Source: Brachybacterium kimchii
Lineage (GTDB): Bacteria > Actinomycetota > Actinomycetes > Actinomycetales > Dermabacteraceae
NCBI RefSeq assembly: GCF_023373525.1
Contig: NZ_CP097218.1
Span: 310,001 to 374,000, forward strand
Direction: 5' to 3'
DNA length: 64,000 nucleotides
The translations under genes and the position numbers were made by a program. Below are positions 35,080 to 42,730 of this stretch, in pieces; the first letter of the stretch is position 1, and every line of letters starts with the position of its first letter. Below the pieces are notes generated by a model. That model did no database searches, was not told the DNA's origin, and saw nothing but the letters and a program-made list of their open reading frames with translations.

Positions 35080-36723
35080 TCACTCGTCGGGGTCGGAGTC
35101 TGGGTCCAGGTCGTCCGGCCCCTCCCCGGCGCCGGACTCGTACAGCGCATCGACGACGTCCCTCAGGCGGAAGCCGAACCCGGCGGTCGTCGGCGCGATC
35201 CTCGTGTCCCCTTCGCCCCACTGGTAGCGCGGCCCGCTCTCGCCGTCGCGCACGAGAGGGTGCTCGGGCTCAAGCGGGACGATGACCGCGTGCTCGAGCA
35301 CCTGTGGCCAGTGCACCTGGACCGGGGTGCCCGTGGAGTCGACCACCTCGAAGCGCGGGCCGTCGGCCGGAGCGTGCGGCGCCGATGATCGCGCCGGCCG
35401 GAGCGTCAGCCCGCCCTCATGGACGAGGACGTGATGACGCCGGCACAGCAGCACGAGGTTCTCGATGTCCGTCACGCCGCCGTGCGACCAGGGCACGAGG
35501 TGGTGGGCGTCGAGGTGCTTCGTCTGATGGCATCCGGGGAAGCCGCACGTGCGCTGGGCGACGCGCAGGGCTCGGCGCTGTGCGCGGGAGGCGAGTCGAC
35601 GGGTGCGTCCGAGGTGCAGGATCTCCCCGTTCTCATCGGTGACCAGCAGCGCGAGCAGCCCCGTGCAGCTCAGTCGCTGCGCCGTGGCGGCCTCGAGCGG
35701 CCCGGCCCCCACGATCTCGCAGCGGTTCCGGAGGGGAGGGGTCGCGGCGGACGCATCGAAGGGGCCCGCTGAATGCGTACCAGCGTCTGTCGCAGACGTT
35801 CCCGCGGGAACGTCACCTGCTGCCAGATCTGTCAGATCCCTGCCGGGCGCCGAGGGGGCTGATGCGTCGGACCCCTCGGGACCCGCCGGCGGTTCCGACG
35901 CCCGAGGGTCCACGGAGGCCAGCACGTCGGGCGTCGCATGGACGACGACGAGATGCCGGTCCTCGCCGCTGCGGTCGGCGGGCGTCGCGTCGAGGTAGGC
36001 GCGGGCCATGTCGACGAGGGCGTCGGCCCGGGTCTGCTCGATCATCGGCGGCAGGTCCTGCTCGGCATCCGCGGGGAGGTCGCCTGCATCCTGCTCGCGC
36101 TGCGTCGCGAGGTCCAGGGCGGCGGCGACCTCCGCGCCCGCCTCTGCGGGCAGGACAGCGCGGACCTCGATCATCCCGTCCTCCCGCATCCGCCACGAGG
36201 CCTCGCGCCGCGCCTCCTGCGGGAGCCGTGTGCCCTCCGCGGCCCGGTACGCGCGCAGCGCGGCGGCGAGCTGCGCGGCCGTCATCTCCCGTGCCAGCAG
36301 CACCAGCGTCCCCTCGTCCACGAGGCCGACCACGCGGGTCATCTCGCCCACCTTGGAGAAGGAGAGGCGGCCCTGGGCGAACTCCTCGCGGGTCAGCGGC
36401 ATCCCACGCAGCGCCCGGGCGACCCGCACGTGCTCGCGCGCGGTGCCGGGGGTCATCGAGCACGTCCAGCCCAGCCATTGCGCGAGAGACTTCACGCCGA
36501 CATACCAGCGGGTCCCCTCGCCCGCATCGAACTCGCCGATGAGGTCCAGCAGCGCGCACTCCGCCTCGGCGACGTGCGCGGCGTGCGCCTGGATCTGCGT
36601 CGCGAGCTCCTCGGCCTCCGCGTCATCGAGGAGGCGGGGCCCGCCCTCGGGCGGTCCCGCGCCACCGCTCCCACCGGATCCCGTGCCGCGTCCCCCGTGC
36701 GGCTCCTGCACCACCGTGCTCAT
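35080..36723 (-). CDS. DUF222 / HNH endonuclease domain protein (13E12-like)
   Basis: A 547-residue protein with an N-terminal helical DUF222 region (about 30-300) and a C-terminal HNH nuclease domain. The nuclease motif is clear: CGFPGCHQTKHLDAHHLVPW then GGVTDIENLVLLCRRHH, giving two CxxC-type zinc pairs and the HH/N/H catalytic set. A Pro/Ala/Ser/Asp-rich linker joins the two (about 290-350). The family is multicopy in many actinobacteria, known in mycobacteria as the 13E12 repeat, and its job is unclear; it behaves like a spreading element. ATG 36723 has GAGGGGG before it; ATG 36744 is an alternative. It interrupts an otherwise conserved neighbourhood. Confidence 0.85.
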   Translation of the reverse strand: MSTVVQEPHGGRGTGSGGSGGAGPPEGGPRLLDDAEAEELATQIQAHAAHVAEAECALLDLIGEFDAGEGTRWYVGVKSLAQWLGWTCSMTPGTAREHVRVARALRGMPLTREEFAQGRLSFSKVGEMTRVVGLVDEGTLVLLAREMTAAQLAAALRAYRAAEGTRLPQEARREASWRMREDGMIEVRAVLPAEAGAEVAAALDLATQREQDAGDLPADAEQDLPPMIEQTRADALVDMARAYLDATPADRSGEDRHLVVVHATPDVLASVDPRASEPPAGPEGSDASAPSAPGRDLTDLAAGDVPAGTSATDAGTHSAGPFDASAATPPLRNRCEIVGAGPLEAATAQRLSCTGLLALLVTDENGEILHLGRTRRLASRAQRRALRVAQRTCGFPGCHQTKHLDAHHLVPWSHGGVTDIENLVLLCRRHHVLVHEGGLTLRPARSSAPHAPADGPRFEVVDSTGTPVQVHWPQVLEHAVIVPLEPEHPLVRDGESGPRYQWGEGDTRIAPTTAGFGFRLRDVVDALYESGAGEGPDDLDPDSDPDE

Positions 36724-36955
36724 CACGACCCCCTCGTCGCTCATCCGTCGCCCGGGCCGGTCGGCGTGCGGCGCCCGATGAGGGTGCGCACGACCGCCGA
36801 GGCCCGGCCAGCCAGTCCCTTTGTCTCTGACTCGAACACCAGCACACCACGAGGGTGGGACATTCCGGACAGCAGTGCGGAGGCTGTGGACGACGAGGGT
36901 GTGGGGACGGACGGCGGGCCTTGAGTCTGCGGGGCAGGTGACCCGAGGGGTGCCT
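36724..36955. other. 232-bp intergenic region upstream of the HNH gene
   Basis: Gap between the HNH gene and the TIGR03089 gene, both minus strand. Open frames crossing it are shadows with no recognisable protein. No clear hairpin with a T-tract or repeat was seen, and the HNH promoter could not be assigned. Confidence 0.5.
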
Positions 36956-37660
36956 CTATGCCTCGCGCGCGTCCTCCTGCTGGGCCTGGTGGGACGTGAC
37001 CGACTCCGCCGGGCCGACGATCCCACGGCCCTCGAGCAGGGCCGTGAGCAGGGGAGCGGGGTCGGTGAGACCGTCGGCCACGACGAGGAGGCGGGTTCCT
37101 GGGGCCTCGGTGAGGGACGCCGGCAGCGGGGAGGGCTCGGGGCCCGCCCAGGTGCCGAGCGGCACCGCAAGGTGATCCGGGTGCGCGCGGACCTCCTGGG
37201 CCCAGTCGTGGACGAGCGGCGGCAGCTCGCCGTCGAAGCGCAGGGAGAGGGAGCGGACGTCCAGGGCGAGGACCTCGTCGGCGTCGTCGGCGCGGGCCGC
37301 GGAGCCGGGGCGGTCCGTGACCAGGACGCGCACCTCCTCGTCGGAGGGCAGGGCGGGGTCGGTGCCCGCGCCGTCGCCGATCGCGACGCGTGCGCCCAGG
37401 CCCCAGGCGGCGAGGGCGAGCACGAGGCGCTTCCAGTGCGGCGGGAGGTCGAGCAGCACGAGCTCGTCGCGCTCGAGCATGACCTCGGCATCGAGGTGGC
37501 CCACGGTCTTGATCACCCAGTTCGCCAGGACGTGGCCGGAGAGCTCGATCCTGCTCTGCTCCCCGTACCAGACCAGGGCGGGCCGCGGGCCGAGCGCCTC
37601 GAGGGAGGAGAGCAGCGCCTGGAGGGAGGGGAGCGGGGGAGGGGAAGAGGCGGAGGTCAT
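36956..37660 (-). CDS. TIGR03089-family protein
   Basis: A 234-residue protein matching the actinobacterial TIGR03089 family, which looks like the N-terminal part of an AMP-binding acyl-CoA synthetase fold but is far too short to be a full enzyme. Recognisable segments are RPALVWYGEQSRIELSGHVL, ANWVIKTVGHL, ERDELVLLDLPPHWKRLVL and LAAWGLGARVAI. Function is unknown. In mycobacteria a member (Rv3268) also lies near an LCP gene and the whiB2-fbiB region, so the neighbourhood is conserved. Its ATG overlaps the stop of the cofE-like gene (ATGA), indicating coupled translation. Confidence 0.8.
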   Translation of the reverse strand: MTSASSPPPLPSLQALLSSLEALGPRPALVWYGEQSRIELSGHVLANWVIKTVGHLDAEVMLERDELVLLDLPPHWKRLVLALAAWGLGARVAIGDGAGTDPALPSDEEVRVLVTDRPGSAARADDADEVLALDVRSLSLRFDGELPPLVHDWAQEVRAHPDHLAVPLGTWAGPEPSPLPASLTEAPGTRLLVVADGLTDPAPLLTALLEGRGIVGPAESVTSHQAQQEDAREA

Positions 37661-38805
37661 GGCTCCATCCTCGCGCGGGGCCCCTCGATGCGCACATCGA
37701 CGGGCAGCTCGCGGGCGATGGACTCGGCCCCGATCGCGGTGCGCAGGCGCTCGGCGAACACGCCGGCGGCCGCCCAGGATCCGCCGCGGTCATCGTGCGG
37801 GCGCACCACCAGCGCGAGCCGCCCGGTCGGGCCGGGGCCCACGTCCTCGAGGATCGGCGCGGCGGACGCAGCGGAGGCAGGCCCGGGGTCGGGGTCGACG
37901 GAGGTCACGGCGCGGGCGGGCGTGCGCGCGATCTCGATCGCCCGGTGCAGGCGCAGTGCGTCGGACTCCGGATCCATCGCCGCGACCGGCTCGTCCTCGG
38001 CTGCGATGCCGAGGGCCTGCCAGACGGACTCGAGGCTCGGGCGTCGGAACCAGTCGTCCTCCCCGGTGCGGCTCAGAGCGCGCGCGGGGACGGCGTCGGC
38101 CGGATCGACGACGACGCCCCCGAGGCCGCGGACGACGACCGCCGGCACGCCGCTCGCCTTGCCCTTGACGAGGTCCGCCGCCGCGGCGATCTCGTCGGCC
38201 AGAGCTCGCACGGTGACGTGGAGGGGCCGGCCGTCGGCATCCGTGCTCCCGCGCAGGTCCTCGAGCGCGCGCAGCCCCGCCGCGCCGAGCGCGATGTCGC
38301 CGACGCCCACCCGCCAGATGCGCGAGGAGGTGTCCGAGAGCACGACGCCCAGGCGGCGTCCCGTGGCGCGCGCGAGCGCCGCGCGCAGATCCTCCGCCTC
38401 GGTGTCCGGGTCCCCGGGCAGGAGCAGGAGGCCGCCGGGGGAGTTCGAGCCGTCGATGCCGGCGGCCGCCATCACCGGACCGGCCGGGATCTCGACGATC
38501 GAGGTGGTGGTCCGCAGGTGGCGTCGGCGGGCGACGAGGCGCACGCTCTGCTCCGCGATCGCCTCCTGCTTGGCCACGGCGGGGATGACAAGATCCCTGG
38601 TCTTCGAGATGATCTTGGTCGACACGCACAGCACGTCGTCGTCCGCCAGGAGGATCCCGGAGGCCTCGAGGGCGCCGAGGAGGAGCGCGGCGAGGTCATC
38701 GCCCGCACGCACCTCGCCGAGTCCGACGACCGGAAGCACCCGGAGACCGGACGAAGCGGACGGCTGCAGGGGCCCCGCGGGCCCGTCGGGAGGGGTCGTG
38801 GTCAT
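37657..38805 (-). CDS. cofE: Coenzyme F420:L-glutamate ligase (CofE domain) with extra C-terminal region
   Basis: Predicted GTP-dependent ligase that adds gamma-linked glutamates to F420-0. The 382 residues begin with VLPVVGLGEVRAGDDLAALL, then VLCVSTKIISKTRDLVIPA. Metal/GTP-site segments AAAGIDGSNSPGGLLLLPGD and LSDTSSRIWRVGVGDIALG follow. The CofE domain fills about 15-265. The remaining 115 residues do not show a nitroreductase FMN domain as in mycobacterial FbiB, only a short alpha/beta-looking stretch. ATG 38805 was chosen for its GGAGA site; the frame continues upstream into the whiB promoter. No cofD/fbiA gene is nearby. Confidence 0.82.
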   Translation of the reverse strand: MTTTPPDGPAGPLQPSASSGLRVLPVVGLGEVRAGDDLAALLLGALEASGILLADDDVLCVSTKIISKTRDLVIPAVAKQEAIAEQSVRLVARRRHLRTTTSIVEIPAGPVMAAAGIDGSNSPGGLLLLPGDPDTEAEDLRAALARATGRRLGVVLSDTSSRIWRVGVGDIALGAAGLRALEDLRGSTDADGRPLHVTVRALADEIAAAADLVKGKASGVPAVVVRGLGGVVVDPADAVPARALSRTGEDDWFRRPSLESVWQALGIAAEDEPVAAMDPESDALRLHRAIEIARTPARAVTSVDPDPGPASAASAAPILEDVGPGPTGRLALVVRPHDDRGGSWAAAGVFAERLRTAIGAESIARELPVDVRIEGPRARMEP

Positions 38806-38835
38806 CGCATCTCCTGGTCGCGGGCGTGCACCGGC

Positions 38836-38866
38836 TTGACGGGGCCGAGTTACACGGGTGTATTTT
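38836..38866 (+). promoter_or_regulatory. Sigma-70-type promoter of whiB2
   Basis: TTGACG (38836-38841) followed 17 nt later by TGTATT (38859-38864), or 19 nt later by TATTTT (38861-38866). This is the best -35/-10 pair in the window and an AT-rich pocket in very GC-rich DNA. The transcript would have a leader of about 90 nt before the GTG at 38963. Confidence 0.6.
38851..38862. repeat. Inverted repeat TACAC-GG-GTGTA inside the whiB2 promoter
   Basis: TACACGGGTGTA has 5-bp arms and a 2-bp centre, lies between the -35 and -10 elements and overlaps the -10. Its position fits a repressor operator, but the binding protein is unknown. Confidence 0.45.
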
Positions 38867-38962
38867 AGGCGGTGTCCGGCGGCTCCCCCCGCCTCGTCCC
38901 GAACCCCGTCGGCCGCCATGGAGCGGCCTCACGACGTGAAGCGTCCCCCTGAGGAAGGAACT

Positions 38963-39268
38963 GTGCCGATGGAACGCATGCGCGACGAGGATGATGCGCA
39001 GTCGGAGGAATTCTCCCTCCTGCAGCTGGTGGCCGACGGCGAAGAGGCCGAGGTCTCGTGGCAGGAGCGCGCGCTGTGCGCGCAGACGGACCCCGAGGCC
39101 TTCTTCCCCGAGAAGGGCGGGTCCACCCGCGAGGCGAAGAAGGTGTGCGTCTCGTGCGAGGTGCGCGCCGAGTGCCTCGAGTACGCCCTCGAGAACGACG
39201 AGCGCTTCGGCATCTGGGGCGGTCTGTCCGAGCGCGAGCGCCGCAAGCTCAAGCGCCGCGCCGTCTGA
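38963..39268 (+). CDS. whiB2: WhiB2/WhmD-type iron-sulphur transcription factor
   Basis: Small regulator of 101 residues of the Wbl family, which controls septation and cell division in actinobacteria. It binds a [4Fe-4S] cluster through C39, C62, C65 and C71 (in ALCAQTDPEAFFPEKGG and VCVSCEVRAECLEY). The Wbl turn FGIWGGLSERERRKLKRR follows, holding the G[I/V]WGG motif and a basic DNA-contacting tail. GTG 38963 was taken as start because of GAGGAAGG; ATG 38969 would shorten it by two residues. It sits in a conserved block with cofE-like, DUF3499 and manB genes. It has its own strong promoter with a palindrome. Confidence 0.95.
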   Translation: MPMERMRDEDDAQSEEFSLLQLVADGEEAEVSWQERALCAQTDPEAFFPEKGGSTREAKKVCVSCEVRAECLEYALENDERFGIWGGLSERERRKLKRRAV

Positions 39269-39295
39269 GCGGCCCGTGAACCCGGCCCGCCGCCT

Positions 39296-42200
39296 GTGAC
39301 CTCGCGCGACGTCACCGCCGTCCTCCTGCTCGGCGGACGCGACGACCCCGAATCCCTCTCGACCGCCCTCGCCGCCCTCTCCGCTCAGGAGAGGGCGGCC
39401 GATCGCGTCGCGGTGATCGCTCGTGGACAGCTCGGCGAGGAGCGCGAGGCGCAGGTCGCCGCGCTCGCCGACGACGGCACGATCGACGAGGTGCTGCGGA
39501 TCCCTGCCGGCGCGGGGCTCGCGAGCGCCGTCCGCGAGATCATGACCTCCCTGTCCAGCGGGGTGCTCACGAACGTCCAGCAGAAGGACGTCTCCGAGGC
39601 CGCTCCGCGCGCCGGCGGGCACATGCGCCCCATCGACCGCGACGCGCACGAGCGCGGGCTCGTGCGCGAGGCCGAGGAGACGGCGCAGATCCCGACCCGC
39701 CTGCGCGAGGGAGGCTCGGCGATCGCCGCGCCGCCGGCCGGAAGGCGCCGCGCCTCCGCCGATTCCGAGAGCTGGTTCTGGCTGCTCACCGAGGACGCGC
39801 TGCCCGGCCGCGCCTCCCTGCGCGCCCTCGTCGACGCCGCCGAGGCCTCGCCCACTGCCGCGCTCATCGGCTCCAAGCGCCTGCGGCCCGCGGCGTCCGG
39901 CGAGGACGACGCGGCGCAGGACGAGGACCAGGACGAGACCCCTGGCCGGAGCGCCGCCCGCCCGACCGCCGACGACGCCGACGTGCTCGTGGACGTGGGC
40001 CTCACCCTCACCCACAGCGGCCGCATCGTCACCGGCGTCGAGCCCGGCGAGATCGACCAGGGGCAGTCCGACTGGCGCCACGACGTGCTCGGGGTCGCCC
40101 TGCCCGGCCTGCTGGTGCGCGAGAGCACCCTCGCGAGACTCGGCGGCACCGACCCCGCGCTCGGCTCGCCCTTCGCCGAGATCGACCTCGGCCAGAGGGT
40201 CTGGCGGGGCGGTGAGCGGGTCGAGGTCGCTCCCGACGCGCGCGTGCTGGCCCCGCATCGTGCGGCCCCCGCCCCCGCCCTGCTGCGCGAGCACCGGCGC
40301 GGGCAGATGCTCCTGCTGCTCAAGCACCGTCCGCTGCTGGGCGTCGTGCTCACCCTCCTGCTGAGCATGCCGCTGGGGACCCTGGCACGGATGCTCGGGC
40401 AGGTCGCCGCGCAGGCGCCCCGGCTCGCCCTCGCCGAGCTCCGCGGGACCCTCGCCGCCTACCGGCGCGCGCCGGGCGTCATCGCCCGCGGTGCGCGCGC
40501 CTCCCGCAGGGCGCTCGTGCCCCGACGGCGGCTCGCGCCCCTGTACCTTCCGCGCACGGAGGCGCTGCGCCGCCGCCTCGAGGCGATCTGGACGCGCCTG
40601 TTCGCCGACGACGAGCGCGCCCGTCGCATCCGCCGCACCACCTGGGGGATCGCCGGCACCACCCACGGCTCCGACGACGCGGACTTCGGCCGCCACGGCG
40701 TGTGGACGATCATCCTCGCGGCGCTCTCGCTGATCGCCGGGATCGTGGGCGCGCGCCCGCTGCTCGCGCGCGGCCATCTCGCGGGCCCGCAGCTGCAGAC
40801 CCTCGCGGACGACTGGCGGGAGCGCACGCAGGTCGCCTGGTCGAGCTGGGTGCCCGGCGGCGACGGCGGACTGGGAGCACGCGGGCCGGGCGACGCCCTG
40901 CTGCGGCTGATCGCCCCGCTTCCCCTGCCCGAGGGCGCGCTCGGCGTGCTGCTCGTCCTCGCGGTGCCGCTGGCCGCCATGGGCGCCTGGTGGGCGGCCG
41001 GCGCCCTCACCCGCGCGGTCGGCGCGCGCCTGGCCCTCGCCGTGGCCTGGGCCGTCGGCCCGCCCCTCCTCGCCTCCCTGGGCTCCGGCGCCTGGCCGCT
41101 CGTGCTCGTCCACCTGCTGCTGCCCCTGCTCGCCCTCGCGGTGGGCCGCGCCATCGGGCTCGTGCACAAGGTCTCCCAGGCCAGCGTCTCCGCGGCCGCC
41201 GCCGCAGGTCTCGTGCTGCTCGTGATCGGCGCCGTGCAGCCGGTGCTCGTGATCCTCGTCGGCCTCGCCCTCGCCCTGCTCGCACCCTTCGTGCCGGGCC
41301 GGCGGCGGCGACTCATCTGGGTGCTCGTGCCCTCGCTCGCCCTGCAGCTTCCCTACCTCGGCGCCTTCATCGCCCACCCCGCCGCGCTCCTGCACGTCGC
41401 CGGCGTCCCCGCCTCCGCCGAAGCCCCCTCGGGCCTCGAGCTGCTCGCCCTGTGGCCCGCGCCCGCACCCTGCTGGACGGCGCTCGAGGGCCTTCTCGGT
41501 GCGTCCGCGGCCGGAGCGCTGCCCGTGCTGCTGATGGCCCCGGTGCTGCTGGGCGCGCTGCTCGCCCCCTTCCAGCGGGCCGACGCGGGCCGCGCGGGAC
41601 GGTACGCGATCGTGCTCGCCGCTCTCGCGATGGCGACGGCGCTGCTCGCACGCGCCGTGCCCACCGAGGTCGGGGACGAGACCCTGCTGAGCGCACCGAT
41701 CGGCGGGGTGCTCAGCCTCGCCCTGCTCTCCCTGCTCGTGGGGTGCGCGGCGACCTGCGACGCCCTGGCGCGCCGCAGCGGCCGCGAATCCGGTGCGCGC
41801 CGCGGCGCGACCGTCGCGATCGCCGGGCTCGTCGCCGCCTGCTGCCTCGTCGCCACGATCGGCTGGACCCTGAGCCTGCCCGACGCGCTGCAGGTGCACC
41901 GCACGCAGAGCGACGAGGTGCCGCAGGCCGCGAGCGACCTCGGGACCTCCGAGACGCGCGGACGCGTCCTCGTGCTGTCCCAGGGCGGCGACGACTCGGT
42001 CGACGCCCACCTCGTGGTCGACGGCGGACCCACCGCCCAGCAGGACTCCGGCTCCGTCGCCGCGAGGACCCTCGCCGCGGCGGGCTCGGGCGCCGCCGTC
42101 GACGAGGACCCCGCCTCGACCGCGCTGCGCGAGGCCACCGGCGAGCTGCTCACGGCCGACGCCGCGAGCGACCCCGTGCGTCTGCGCACCCTCGGCGTCG

Positions 42201-42730
42201 GCTACGTCGTCGTGCCCGGGTCCTCGCAGGACGCACCGGCCCTCACGGACGCCCTCGACGCCTCCCCGCAGCTCGAGAAGGTCACCGAGGGGAGCAGCGG
42301 CGGCATGTGGCGCGTGGTCGACGCGGGATCCCGCGTCGTGATCCGCCCGGCGGGGGAGGACCCGTCGGCCGACGACGAGACAGCCCTCGCGAGCGGAGTG
42401 CTCGACGCCGAGGGCGACGTGGCCGTCGCGCAGGGCGAGCGCACCGTGGTGCTCTCGGAGCGCCGCGAGAGCGGCTGGGAGGCGACGCTCGACGGCGAGG
42501 CGCTCGCACCCGTCACCGTCGACGGCTGGGCCCAGGGCTTCACCGTCCCCGCCGGCGCCTCGGGGCACCTCGAGATCCACCGCCAGGACCCCTGGCGCCT
42601 CGTGCTCGCGATCGTGCTGGCCCTGACCGTGCTGATCACCGCCGTGGTCGCCGTGCCCTGGCGGGCCGGCCCCGGCCGGCGTCGGGGCGAGGAGCCCTGG
42701 CAGGAGAGCCAGGAGAGTGGTGCCCTGTGA
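39296..42730 (+). CDS. Large GT2-domain multi-spanning membrane protein
   Basis: A 1144-residue protein with an N-terminal GT2-like domain (1 to about 330), a long basic linker, roughly a dozen membrane segments (about 470-860) and an extracytoplasmic C-terminal domain ending in a final membrane segment near 1100. The GT2 part starts VTAVLLLGGRDDPESLSTAL, but where the metal motif should lie it reads WLLTEDALPGRASL (E166-D167). An arginine/glutamate-rich insertion (about 100-155) precedes this. Such proteins are found next to whiB2 and DUF5719 in many actinobacteria; function is unknown, possibly glycan transfer or scaffolding. GTG 39296 is the first start; the 3' end overlaps DUF5719 in GTGA. 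Confidence 0.75.
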   Translation: MTSRDVTAVLLLGGRDDPESLSTALAALSAQERAADRVAVIARGQLGEEREAQVAALADDGTIDEVLRIPAGAGLASAVREIMTSLSSGVLTNVQQKDVSEAAPRAGGHMRPIDRDAHERGLVREAEETAQIPTRLREGGSAIAAPPAGRRRASADSESWFWLLTEDALPGRASLRALVDAAEASPTAALIGSKRLRPAASGEDDAAQDEDQDETPGRSAARPTADDADVLVDVGLTLTHSGRIVTGVEPGEIDQGQSDWRHDVLGVALPGLLVRESTLARLGGTDPALGSPFAEIDLGQRVWRGGERVEVAPDARVLAPHRAAPAPALLREHRRGQMLLLLKHRPLLGVVLTLLLSMPLGTLARMLGQVAAQAPRLALAELRGTLAAYRRAPGVIARGARASRRALVPRRRLAPLYLPRTEALRRRLEAIWTRLFADDERARRIRRTTWGIAGTTHGSDDADFGRHGVWTIILAALSLIAGIVGARPLLARGHLAGPQLQTLADDWRERTQVAWSSWVPGGDGGLGARGPGDALLRLIAPLPLPEGALGVLLVLAVPLAAMGAWWAAGALTRAVGARLALAVAWAVGPPLLASLGSGAWPLVLVHLLLPLLALAVGRAIGLVHKVSQASVSAAAAAGLVLLVIGAVQPVLVILVGLALALLAPFVPGRRRRLIWVLVPSLALQLPYLGAFIAHPAALLHVAGVPASAEAPSGLELLALWPAPAPCWTALEGLLGASAAGALPVLLMAPVLLGALLAPFQRADAGRAGRYAIVLAALAMATALLARAVPTEVGDETLLSAPIGGVLSLALLSLLVGCAATCDALARRSGRESGARRGATVAIAGLVAACCLVATIGWTLSLPDALQVHRTQSDEVPQAASDLGTSETRGRVLVLSQGGDDSVDAHLVVDGGPTAQQDSGSVAARTLAAAGSGAAVDEDPASTALREATGELLTADAASDPVRLRTLGVGYVVVPGSSQDAPALTDALDASPQLEKVTEGSSGGMWRVVDAGSRVVIRPAGEDPSADDETALASGVLDAEGDVAVAQGERTVVLSERRESGWEATLDGEALAPVTVDGWAQGFTVPAGASGHLEIHRQDPWRLVLAIVLALTVLITAVVAVPWRAGPGRRRGEEPWQESQESGAL

